From Treponema primitia ZAS-1 (lineage in GTDB: Bacteria; Spirochaetota; Spirochaetia; Treponematales; Breznakiellaceae), in the NCBI RefSeq assembly GCF_000297095.1, contig NZ_AEEA01000036.1, positions 1 through 64,000 on the forward strand: a DNA stretch of 64,000 nt. The letters run 5' to 3'. This document shows, one piece after another, positions 16,020 to 23,901 of this stretch (position 1 is the first letter of the stretch; each line of letters begins with the position of its first letter). The notes under the pieces are model-generated. The model saw nothing but the letters and a program-made list of their open reading frames with translations. It searched no databases and was not told the origin of the DNA. The position numbers and the translations under genes were made by a program.

Positions 16020-16828
16020 TGTTCGACCGCTTTCTTTCAACCTTCAGTGTGGTTTCGCGTATCCCGGTTAAGCTCAAGTTTACCTTTGATCCTTCCCGGA
16101 TAGATTTCTATCTTCCCGTTACGGGAATTTGCCCAGCCCTGGTAGGATTTCTGATATTCGGAGGATTATCCCTTCTCTGGGATAATCCCCTGCTTACCGG
16201 TATCATCGTTCTTATAACCCAGTATCTTTGTTTTAACCTTTTCCATCTGGACGGGCTTATGGATACTGCGGATGCTTTTTTAGGAACCGTGGACCGGGAA
16301 AAGCGGCAGGCCATCTTAAAGGATTCCCGTACCGGCGTGTACGGATTTTTTGCGGGATTTTCTGTCCTTTCCCTAAAAATTGTCCTCCTCTCCGCCCTTT
16401 CGCCGTTCATCTTCCGGTATCCCGCAGTAATACTGGCCTATCCTCTCTGCGGCAGATTCGCCGCGTCCCTGGTCCCCTGCATGACTAAACCTGCAAACTC
16501 CGGCGGTCTTGGTGCGTTGACCAGGGATTCAAAACCGATCCGCTGTGTCTTGGGCATTGTTACCGGATTACTGCTCTGGATACTCCTTGTCTGGGGCCTG
16601 CTAAATCTGGCCGGGTTATTTATTTCTTTAAGATTTGATACAGGTTTTTTAGGCTCAGGTGCTTCTCCGGCGTTTTTTCCGATGATATTCATTGGCCCCC
16701 TTACGGCGTTATTTTATGCACGGCTCTACGGAAAATCCCTGGGGGGTTATACCGGGGATGCCCTGGGCGCGGCGGTGGAAACCGGGGAAATTCTGTATTT
16801 GCTGGCGGTCTATATCATAAAAAATTAA
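16019..16828 (+). CDS. cobS: Adenosylcobinamide-GDP ribazoletransferase, 3' end rewritten by island insertion
   Basis: CobS joins AdoCbi-GDP with the alpha-ribazole (phosphate) made by CobT, at the inner membrane. The protein has 269 residues and several membrane segments. The conserved CobS motifs are FNLFHLDGLMDTADAFLG and KDSRTGVYGFFAG. Near the C-terminus GYTGDALGAAVETGE matches the family. After residue about 266 the reading ends IIKN, whereas a displaced copy of the cobS end at 30187-30267 continues IILGCLWA. The present end therefore seems to be a new one created when the island inserted; loss of only the last few residues suggests that it is still functional. Confidence 0.94.
   Translation: MFDRFLSTFSVVSRIPVKLKFTFDPSRIDFYLPVTGICPALVGFLIFGGLSLLWDNPLLTGIIVLITQYLCFNLFHLDGLMDTADAFLGTVDREKRQAILKDSRTGVYGFFAGFSVLSLKIVLLSALSPFIFRYPAVILAYPLCGRFAASLVPCMTKPANSGGLGALTRDSKPIRCVLGIVTGLLLWILLVWGLLNLAGLFISLRFDTGFLGSGASPAFFPMIFIGPLTALFYARLYGKSLGGYTGDALGAAVETGEILYLLAVYIIKN
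16760..16818 (+). repeat. Left copy of the 59-bp cobS direct repeat (att-like)
   Basis: This 59-base stretch at the 3' end of cobS recurs at 30187-30245 with three mismatches and no gap. Upstream and downstream of it the two loci do not match. It is the left boundary of the AT-rich defence island. Confidence 0.88.
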
Positions 16829-16833
16829 TTCGA

Positions 16834-16854
16834 TGTAATACAATCGGTATTACA
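16834..16854. promoter_or_regulatory. Palindrome TGTAATAC-N5-GTATTACA
   Basis: Perfect eight-base arms (16834-16841 and 16847-16854) around AATCG, 16 bases after the left repeat. Such sites often serve as operators for antitoxins or small regulators. The remaining part of the 283-base gap before 17112 shows no convincing gene; a 51-codon minus-strand frame starting near 17061 (MISHWMTIVNDYYEIGDKF) has no recognisable relative. Confidence 0.5.
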
Positions 16855-17111
16855 CTCCACCAGAGTGAGTATTTATCGGAGTAGGCGCAAAGACATCCCG
16901 ATGAATTATTTGAGTTGAGCAGTCGCATTGGCGAAAAATACGTACTCTTCGGCTTTGACATATTTGAGGATGAGTGTCGCCTGGCCGTTAGGTAGTGGAC
17001 GGGAAAATTTGTCCCCGATTTCATAATAATCGTTGACAATAGTCATCCAATGGCTTATCATTAAGAAGTTAGGATTATAAAGCTGATTATCGTAAAACCG
17101 AAGGAGTAAGA

Positions 17112-17399
17112 GTGAACGGAAGCCGAATTGTTGAAAGTATGAAAAAGGCGGTTGAAATCTCTCGCGGTGAATTATCGAAAGACGCATACCGGATTCATAT
17201 TCCGGAAAAGATTGACGTAAAGGCGATACGGCAACAAATGGGGCTTTCACAACCTGCTTTTGCAAACCGTTTCGGCCTTTCTCTTTATACCCTCCGTAAT
17301 TGGGAACAGGGAAAACGTTGTCCTGACCCGGCAGCACGGGCTTACTTGAAGGTTATTGAGAAGGCTCCTGATATGGTTTCTAAGGTACTAGCAGGTTGA
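17112..17399 (+). CDS. XRE-family helix-turn-helix protein, antitoxin-like (HigA/NadS type)
   Basis: A 95-residue DNA-binding protein. Residues about 37-85 form the helix-turn-helix: DVKAIRQQMGLSQPAFANRF, then LSLYTLRNWEQGKRCPDPAA. The N-terminal extension and PDPAARAYLKVIE ending are typical of HigA/NadS-like antitoxins, which normally follow a RelE/HigB-type toxin gene. No toxin frame is seen upstream, so it may be an orphan antitoxin or the regulator of the island. The GTG at 17112 has AAGGAG five bases before it. Confidence 0.82.
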   Translation: MNGSRIVESMKKAVEISRGELSKDAYRIHIPEKIDVKAIRQQMGLSQPAFANRFGLSLYTLRNWEQGKRCPDPAARAYLKVIEKAPDMVSKVLAG

Positions 17400-17420
17400 A
17401 TATTATATTTTGAGTTGATT

Positions 17421-17846
17421 ATGGATAATAAGACAAAAGTACAGCGAAGTTTGAATATGGCGGCTGTTAAATCCAAAAATACCAAGCCGGAATTAATTGT
17501 GAGGAAGGAGTTGTTTCGGCAGGGATTTAGATATCGGCTTAATGTTAAGAAGTTACCGGGAACGCCGGATATTGTTTTACCAAAATATAAGACTATAATT
17601 TTCATAAATGGTTGCTTCTGGCATGGACATAAAGAATGTAAAAAATCAAAATTGCCTAGTACAAATACCATATTTTGGGAAAATAAAATAAGTGATACAG
17701 TACAACGCGATAAGCTAAAGTCTGAAAGGCTTGAAAGTTTGGGGTGGTTTGTGATAGTTTGTTGGGAATGTGATATCCTGCATAAGCATATTACATTTTC
17801 AGTTAGAAAGAACCATTTGGCTCTAAAATATAAATTAAAGGAGTAG
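17421..17846 (+). CDS. vsr: Very short patch repair endonuclease
   Basis: Vsr nicks beside T:G mismatches that arise when 5-methylcytosine deaminates, protecting sites of the partner methyltransferase. The 141-residue protein contains MAAVKSKNTKPELIVRK, the catalytic-Asp motif GTPDIVLP, and the zinc and active-site segment FINGCFWHGHKEC. An upstream TTG at 17415 in the same frame is possible, but ATG at 17421 was preferred. The dcm-type gene begins three bases after its stop, so the two form an operon, with vsr first, the reverse of the E. coli order. Confidence 0.93.
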   Translation: MDNKTKVQRSLNMAAVKSKNTKPELIVRKELFRQGFRYRLNVKKLPGTPDIVLPKYKTIIFINGCFWHGHKECKKSKLPSTNTIFWENKISDTVQRDKLKSERLESLGWFVIVCWECDILHKHITFSVRKNHLALKYKLKE

Positions 17847-17849
17847 GAT

Positions 17850-18917
17850 GTGCCTGATAGTCGCAGTATGAAAAATAATCTAACCGCCATTGATTTTTTC
17901 TGTTGCGGAGGCGGCATGACCGAAGGCTTTGAATCTACGGGGATTCGGGTATTAGCCGGAATAGATATCGATCCGGCCTGTAAAGAGACATATGAAAAGA
18001 ATCATCCTAATTCTAAATTTATTTTAAAAGATATAAAAAAACTTCCCAGCAATCATTTTAAAAATAAATTTGACGTTGAAAAAAATGATGACGGACTTAT
18101 AATGATTGGTTGTAGCCCCTGTCAGCATTGGTCAAAAATAAATACCGAACGAGGAAAATCGGAAAAATCAAAAAATTTATTATTGGATTTTACACGTTTT
18201 GTCAGATATTACAAACCAGGCTATATAGTAATTGAGAATGTCCCCGGCATTGAATCAAAGCCGGAAGAAAGCGGTTTAAAACGTTTCTTGAATTTCCTTG
18301 ATAAGCACGGATATAAATATAAAAAACAAAAAATTGATATGTCAAAATACGGAGTGCCTCAAAAAAGAGTTCGTTTTGTTCTCATAGCTACCAGAAATGG
18401 AAGCGATCCGCTTTTTCCTGAAAATTTAAAAAAATGTAAAACCCTTAAGGATTATATAAAGAAATTACCTCAAATAAATGCGGGTGAAAAATCGAATGAT
18501 TTACCTCTGCATCGATCCGCAAGTATTTCAGAGAATAATTTAAAAAGATTACAGAAAACTCCTCATAATGGTGGCACACGGTTAGCGTGGAAGGATGATC
18601 CTGATTTACAAATAAATGCTTATAAAGATAAGGATAATATTTTCAAGGATGTTTACGGGCGTATGAAATGGGAGGAGCCGGCCCCTACTATAACAACAAG
18701 ATTTAATAGCATATCAAATGGTCGGTTTGGTCATCCGGAACAGGACAGAGCCCTTTCTCTTCTTGAAGGCGCTTTGTTGCAAACATTTTCCGAAAAATAT
18801 TATTTCTCAGGAAACACAGATTCTGTTGTTGCCAGGCAAATAGGTAATGCTGTCCCCCCCATATTTGCTTCACAGATTGCAGTTAAAATAGCCGAACACT
18901 ATCAAATGGTAAAATAG
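17850..18917 (+). CDS. DNA (cytosine-5-)-methyltransferase
   Basis: C5-cytosine methyltransferase of the Dcm/type II class, 355 residues. Conserved motifs appear in order: motif I FFCCGGGMTEGFESTG, motif IV GCSPCQHWS with the catalytic Cys in PCQ, motif VI VIENVPG, motif VIII QKRVRFVLIA, and motif X QIGNAVPP. The target-recognition region lies around residues 215-290, and its specificity cannot be read. GTG at 17850 is chosen because AAAGGAG (17837-17843) is six bases away; ATG at 17868 is the alternative. It converges on the minus-strand defence operon, ten bases from its last stop. No matching type II endonuclease gene is obvious. Confidence 0.92.
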   Translation: MPDSRSMKNNLTAIDFFCCGGGMTEGFESTGIRVLAGIDIDPACKETYEKNHPNSKFILKDIKKLPSNHFKNKFDVEKNDDGLIMIGCSPCQHWSKINTERGKSEKSKNLLLDFTRFVRYYKPGYIVIENVPGIESKPEESGLKRFLNFLDKHGYKYKKQKIDMSKYGVPQKRVRFVLIATRNGSDPLFPENLKKCKTLKDYIKKLPQINAGEKSNDLPLHRSASISENNLKRLQKTPHNGGTRLAWKDDPDLQINAYKDKDNIFKDVYGRMKWEEPAPTITTRFNSISNGRFGHPEQDRALSLLEGALLQTFSEKYYFSGNTDSVVARQIGNAVPPIFASQIAVKIAEHYQMVK

Positions 18918-18926
18918 TTTCTGCAT

Positions 18927-20006
18927 TTATTGAGAAGGTTCCGGTTCTATAAAACATTTTTTCTTTATATCTTCTTCCCATGACTTAAAATCCCGATTTG
19001 GTAAACCAGGGCGTCCATTAATATGCAAGAATGCCCAAGATAATGATTCTCGAAAAGGACTGTCTATTGATACAACTTTTTCAAATTCTTTATCGGCTTC
19101 CTGACCTATTTTATTAAAATTAATTATCTCTAATGATTTTAAATCACAAGCCATATGCGGAAATTCCCCAAAAAGTTCATGAAATATCATAAACCTATTA
19201 GGAGATGATGTACTTAGTATGCCTTGTTTAATTTTATCTTTTTTATTATAAGCCTCTCTGATTTGCTTAAAAGTAGCGACTATTACTTTCTCTACCGGGT
19301 CTTGACCTTGTTGTAAATCACATGAAGGCGACAGAATAATTTTATAAGATGCGGGATTATTTTTATCTTCACCTTTTTTCCTAATTATATCACCCATCAA
19401 CAAGTTGTTAGAATCAAGAGGGGGATACAGGTAAATTTCCCATGCTTTTATTGATCCGGTATCTAAACCATAATCAAAAGATGCCGCTAATCTTCTGCGC
19501 ATTAAATTTGTAAATAGGTCAGTTCTTGATCCAATATCTGTAGATTTCGCTTTACTAAATTTTTGGTAAGTATCACGAAAAACATTACTAATATTTTTAT
19601 TAATGGAACTTGTTATTGAGATTTTCTTTTCAACAAACAACTTGAATTCATTTATAGCAGATTTCAATTGCTTTATATCACTCGAACCTTTTTGTATTTT
19701 TTTTATAAAAATATTATCTTCATGTGGGTTATCATAATTATCAGAATATCCTGAATATATAATCAATGGTAAAAAATATTTTTCATAAACCGTATTATAT
19801 ATTTTACTACCGGTTTCTGTTTCACCTGTTATACCACCATCATTATTCAAGTCAAGTATCATTATATCTATTTTATATAAGCTCAAATATCGTTCAAAAT
19901 GGTGAAAATTTTTGCAATGCGTGATTATTATATCATCTTGATCTTTAAAGGTACGTTTAAGTCTATCAAAAACGCGGTCTTCATCATCAATTAATAAAAT
20001 ATTCAT
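18927..20006 (-). CDS. Receiver-domain protein with novel C-terminal domain (defence module)
   Basis: A 359-residue protein with an N-terminal CheY-like receiver (about 1-115). Phosphorylation-site residues are intact: Asp8 and Asp9 (LIDDED), phospho-acceptor Asp52 (MILDLNND), Ser85 (LIIYSGYS) and Lys102 (FIKK). Residues about 150-345 form a domain I do not recognise, with a striking SPSCD motif at 226-230, and end FLHINGRPGLP. There is no DNA-binding helix-turn-helix. The start overlaps the stop of the kinase-like gene (TAATG), so the two are a likely phosphotransfer pair. The C-terminal domain may be the effector that is switched by phosphorylation. Confidence 0.8.
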   Translation of the reverse strand: MNILLIDDEDRVFDRLKRTFKDQDDIIITHCKNFHHFERYLSLYKIDIMILDLNNDGGITGETETGSKIYNTVYEKYFLPLIIYSGYSDNYDNPHEDNIFIKKIQKGSSDIKQLKSAINEFKLFVEKKISITSSINKNISNVFRDTYQKFSKAKSTDIGSRTDLFTNLMRRRLAASFDYGLDTGSIKAWEIYLYPPLDSNNLLMGDIIRKKGEDKNNPASYKIILSPSCDLQQGQDPVEKVIVATFKQIREAYNKKDKIKQGILSTSSPNRFMIFHELFGEFPHMACDLKSLEIINFNKIGQEADKEFEKVVSIDSPFRESLSWAFLHINGRPGLPNRDFKSWEEDIKKKCFIEPEPSQ

Positions 20007-22171
20007 TATTTGCTCCTTATTGGTAAATCAAATTTAAATGTTGCCCCATCAAATTTTCCTGGCTTTATGAGCGTCATTTTGCCATTATATTGAGAAACAA
20101 GTTCGGACGCAACAGTTAAACCCATACCAAAACCATCCGTCCGATTTGTAATACCGGGCCAAAATATTTTTTCTTCCATTCCATCTTCTATCCCTGGGCC
20201 TGAATCGTGAAAACGAATATTTAATCTGGTCTTATCAGAACTCAGGTTAAATTGTATTTCTATAACCTTATTATTTTTATCAGCATTATTCAACCAATAT
20301 ATGGCATTTGAAAAAAGATTAAAAAAAATAGAACTCATTTCTCCTGGAAATACTGATAAAATTGCAGAAATATTATTATGTTTGACCATTATACCATTTT
20401 TCCCTAAATCCTGTTTAAATAATTTTATGATAGTTTCTAATTCATTAACCGGATCGCAAATATTTTTTGCTTTATTGATTCGTTTAATTGCCAAGGGAGA
20501 AAATCTATCTGCCAATGATTCTAACGATGTTACTGCATTTTCAGCAGGAGGCAGGGAATCTTTAATGATACTCCATTTTATTATTTCATTTTTTTCCTGT
20601 TTGCGTAAATCATTATGCAAGTCGGTAATATCTCCTGTTCTGCCCCGTATTTCATGTATAAGAAAAGATGACAAAGTACCGATTGTTGCCATTCGGCTAT
20701 AGTAATAAGCACGCTTACTAAGGTCTTCCTTTGCCTTATCTACATCAGTTTCATATTCTCTAATAGCATTTAGAATATCATCGTAATTCCCCTTGTTTTT
20801 TATTATTGCTTCAACCTTATCTTTCAAATCTCCGGGAAATATCCTATTCAAGATATCTGAAAACGGAGGTTCTGTATGGCCGCCTTCGGTTCGGCTATCA
20901 GATCGATAGTCTTCCATTTTTTTTACAATCTTGTTTAAATATTTTTTAAATACACGTAATTCTTTATTATCTTTAAAGCCCTCCCGGTTGCTTGAATCAA
21001 TTATTGCGGGGTTATTTTCATTAGTGATTGATACATATCCGATTATTTGCCTGTTGCTAATACGTTCACCGACACGGCTGATTCTCCTAAGATCAAGGCC
21101 AAGCCAATCACGGGCAGTATCCGTTTTTGGCAATACAAGAATACCATCACGATATACAGATATACCCTTGTGATAAGAAATAGTATTACGAAGATCTTTC
21201 TTCTTTATATCAAATCTATTGGTAAATAATTCCGTGCTTTCAGAATCCACATCCCATACGCGAAATTCAAATTCAAAGGAACCACAAAAAACGACTTCTT
21301 TCGCTTTCGATGAGACATTTTTATCATCTTGAGATTTGGCAGAGGATTCCGGTATAATTTCGGGTTTAGCAATAATTCCCTTTTTTGTTTTTCTTTTTGT
21401 TCCATCATTATATTTATACTCATATTTTACAGTACCGTCATTTTCCACATGACCTTTTATCAAATATATCGGGGAATTAAGATATTCAGGGCTTTTGATT
21501 TTAATATCAGTTTCTGATAACGGAGTTTTTAATGAAATTTTAAAAGCACCGGTTTTTTCGATTTTATTGAAAGGGGATACAAATCTTGATAAATTATTTT
21601 TTAATTCTTCAATCATTTCTGTCAGGGTATCTTCATCATTCCAATCTTTATATAGATTCTTTATCCTAAGAATTGTTCCTGATTCATATTTTTTGAAAGG
21701 AAATACCGATTTTTCTATACTGCCGCCCATTGTAGATTCATCTTGGGAATCAGCAATTTTATTCCAGTCTAAGGTTACTTTCCAACAAGTTTCGTCGTCT
21801 GATTTTGTATACATCTCTAATATACTACCAAGCCGGGCAGTGGACAATCTGCCTAGTCCTTTTTCTCCGCTAACCTTACGTTCCATAGTTTTTATTTTTA
21901 TACTGTTATTTTTTTCCTTATACGGTGTCGCAATGGTGAACCAGACTGTTTCAATAATTGACTTAGTCATTCCTTTACCATTATCCATAATTTCCAGATA
22001 AATTTCTCCTGTCTTCTCTTTGACAAAGGATATAATGACTTCAGCAGCCCCGGCATCATAGGAATTTTTAACGAGTTCAATAATCGCAACAATATCATCG
22101 GTTACCAAATCGGCGCCTAATGAGTTGAATACACGGGGGTGGAATTTAAACTGTATTTGCTCGGTTTTCAT
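20006..22171 (-). CDS. Double-GHKL protein: Hsp90/MORC-like ATPase fused to histidine kinase
   Basis: A 721-residue cytoplasmic protein with two GHKL ATPase modules. The N-terminal one resembles Hsp90/MutL/MORC: Glu32 and Asn36 in IIELVKNSYDAGA, and the G1 box MDNGKGM at 62-68. The middle (about 180-440) is of unknown type. An H-box-like segment, FLIHEIRGRTGD, gives phospho-acceptor candidate His506. It is followed by a histidine-kinase catalytic domain with N-box NLFSNAIYWL (about 618), G1 box DSGPGI (656) and G2 box GFGMGL (680). Prokaryotic MORC/MutL-like ATPases beside Dcm/Vsr genes have been predicted to act in restriction. Here the extra kinase half and the adjacent receiver gene suggest signalling. 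It overlaps the AIPR gene by four bases. Confidence 0.85.
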   Translation of the reverse strand: MKTEQIQFKFHPRVFNSLGADLVTDDIVAIIELVKNSYDAGAAEVIISFVKEKTGEIYLEIMDNGKGMTKSIIETVWFTIATPYKEKNNSIKIKTMERKVSGEKGLGRLSTARLGSILEMYTKSDDETCWKVTLDWNKIADSQDESTMGGSIEKSVFPFKKYESGTILRIKNLYKDWNDEDTLTEMIEELKNNLSRFVSPFNKIEKTGAFKISLKTPLSETDIKIKSPEYLNSPIYLIKGHVENDGTVKYEYKYNDGTKRKTKKGIIAKPEIIPESSAKSQDDKNVSSKAKEVVFCGSFEFEFRVWDVDSESTELFTNRFDIKKKDLRNTISYHKGISVYRDGILVLPKTDTARDWLGLDLRRISRVGERISNRQIIGYVSITNENNPAIIDSSNREGFKDNKELRVFKKYLNKIVKKMEDYRSDSRTEGGHTEPPFSDILNRIFPGDLKDKVEAIIKNKGNYDDILNAIREYETDVDKAKEDLSKRAYYYSRMATIGTLSSFLIHEIRGRTGDITDLHNDLRKQEKNEIIKWSIIKDSLPPAENAVTSLESLADRFSPLAIKRINKAKNICDPVNELETIIKLFKQDLGKNGIMVKHNNISAILSVFPGEMSSIFFNLFSNAIYWLNNADKNNKVIEIQFNLSSDKTRLNIRFHDSGPGIEDGMEEKIFWPGITNRTDGFGMGLTVASELVSQYNGKMTLIKPGKFDGATFKFDLPIRSK

Positions 22172-23874
22172 AGTTTATTCCTTGCAATATTAGGCTGTGT
22201 CTTTAATAAATATTCTAAGAATTCTTTTGATTTTACGATTTTGTCCGGTGAAATATCTATTGTCTTTGAATTATATGTTTTTATTTTTTTGATAATAATT
22301 TTTGCCGCCTTTTCTAATTCTTCTGTAGAAATAGGATTATTTTTTATTTTATCAATATCATTGACATTATAATCAGTAGAAAGAAGATTAAATAGAAATT
22401 GCAAGGCTATATGAAACTTAGCATTGGACAAGTCTTGCCAAGGCACATTCATTTTCTTTGATTTTATGAATTTATCAATTTCCTTCATAAGCCTTGCACA
22501 AAAAAGAAATATTGAATAATCAAGATTTTTGTTAAATATTTTTTGGTAATCTTCGTCTCTTTTTAGCAATGTCGTTGGCCTGCCCCTGGCATTATTTGGT
22601 TCTTTTAATATTATAGTCAAGACAGATTGAGCTAAATAAGAAATGCTTATTATTTTTTCAAAGGGTTTATGAGCATTTCTATAAAAGTTTTTCCTTCTTT
22701 CATAATACCATCCATTTTGGTAAAAATATTTTTCAATATCTCTTTGAATATTATTTGTAGCCTTAAATGATGTATCTTTGATCCTTGTTTGAAAATTTGT
22801 TGCTTTTATTATTTTATCCATCCTAGCGGCATCATTTGTTACAATGATTTTAATAAGAATAGATCGCTTTTCATCGTTCTTATCCTGTCTTGAACTAAGA
22901 TATTTAAAAATAATATGTGTTGACTGTAGACCATTGACTATTTGCACGTCATCCATAGAAATTGTTTTTCCGACTATAGTTGCTTTAGAACAAATAATAG
23001 TTATACCATTATTTAGATTCCAAAAATCAATATCCTTATTTTCGATAAGACTATTTTCAATGTCTTTATTTACCTCAACATTACCTTCATAATCCCTGAC
23101 ATTAAATTCAAAAATATAGTTACGCAAATTGTCATTATCAGAAACAAATAAATAATATTCGTATAAATTTGATAAAACAATATAATTATCTTCCCTTGAT
23201 ATATAATTTTCCTCAAATTTGAGCTGTAGAGTATATTTTTTTTCAACTCTTTCAAGGTCTAATAATTCTCTTGCTCCAAAATATTTTACTTCGACATCTG
23301 AACCTGATAAGGTGTTCATTAATTCTTTACGAAGTTGATCTCCCTTGCTTTTTACCTTATGATGAATAGTAGTTTTATCACCCTTAGTAGCATAAATATA
23401 TTTAATATTTAATACAGGATGCTTTGTTGAAAGACTTATATATGCATTTCTGAATAAAAATACTTTATTAAGTATCTTTGAATTGTATTTATCTTTAAGG
23501 TCTTTTTCTTTTTTGGATAAATCAAATAGTTCCAATAAACTTGAAATTGTAGTAGCGATTTGAATTTCAGAAAAACTTGAAGATGTTTTTGATTGCAATA
23601 AAAATATACTGATATTAGGAGATTTTTTTACAGTTTCAATTTCAAAATCAGTTGTTAATAATTCATGATCAATAAAAATGAAAATCGCATCAATGCCTCC
23701 ATCATCACCACCATCTACAATCCCATCTTCAATCTCTTCATAAGTTAAATCATAATCTTTAATAATCTGTTCTGCTACAAATAAACCAAAAAAATCTGAT
23801 TCTGTCATAGAATTAGCCATTTGTGAGTGTAGTTGATTCAATGTGCTGTTCAACAAAATTATATCATTAGACAT
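22168..23874 (-). CDS. AIPR-family abortive infection phage-resistance protein
   Basis: AIPR family (abortive infection phage resistance), 568 residues. The defining segments are FWNLNNGITIICSKA near residue 290 and DDVQIVNGLQSTHIIFKYL about 25 residues later. The N-terminal part shows a restriction-endonuclease-like pattern, GGDDGGIDAIFIF (Asp62) and FLLQSK (Gln94-Lys96), consistent with a PD-(D/E)XK nuclease core of the QxK subtype. Family members give abortive infection in lactococci and occur in restriction islands. A GGAGGT Shine-Dalgarno lies upstream of ATG 23874; the gene is 27 bases from hsdS and overlaps the double-GHKL gene, so it belongs to the same transcript. Confidence 0.87.
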   Translation of the reverse strand: MSNDIILLNSTLNQLHSQMANSMTESDFFGLFVAEQIIKDYDLTYEEIEDGIVDGGDDGGIDAIFIFIDHELLTTDFEIETVKKSPNISIFLLQSKTSSSFSEIQIATTISSLLELFDLSKKEKDLKDKYNSKILNKVFLFRNAYISLSTKHPVLNIKYIYATKGDKTTIHHKVKSKGDQLRKELMNTLSGSDVEVKYFGARELLDLERVEKKYTLQLKFEENYISREDNYIVLSNLYEYYLFVSDNDNLRNYIFEFNVRDYEGNVEVNKDIENSLIENKDIDFWNLNNGITIICSKATIVGKTISMDDVQIVNGLQSTHIIFKYLSSRQDKNDEKRSILIKIIVTNDAARMDKIIKATNFQTRIKDTSFKATNNIQRDIEKYFYQNGWYYERRKNFYRNAHKPFEKIISISYLAQSVLTIILKEPNNARGRPTTLLKRDEDYQKIFNKNLDYSIFLFCARLMKEIDKFIKSKKMNVPWQDLSNAKFHIALQFLFNLLSTDYNVNDIDKIKNNPISTEELEKAAKIIIKKIKTYNSKTIDISPDKIVKSKEFLEYLLKTQPNIARNKL

Positions 23875-23901
23875 GACATTTACCTCCTATAAAAAGTATT
23901 T

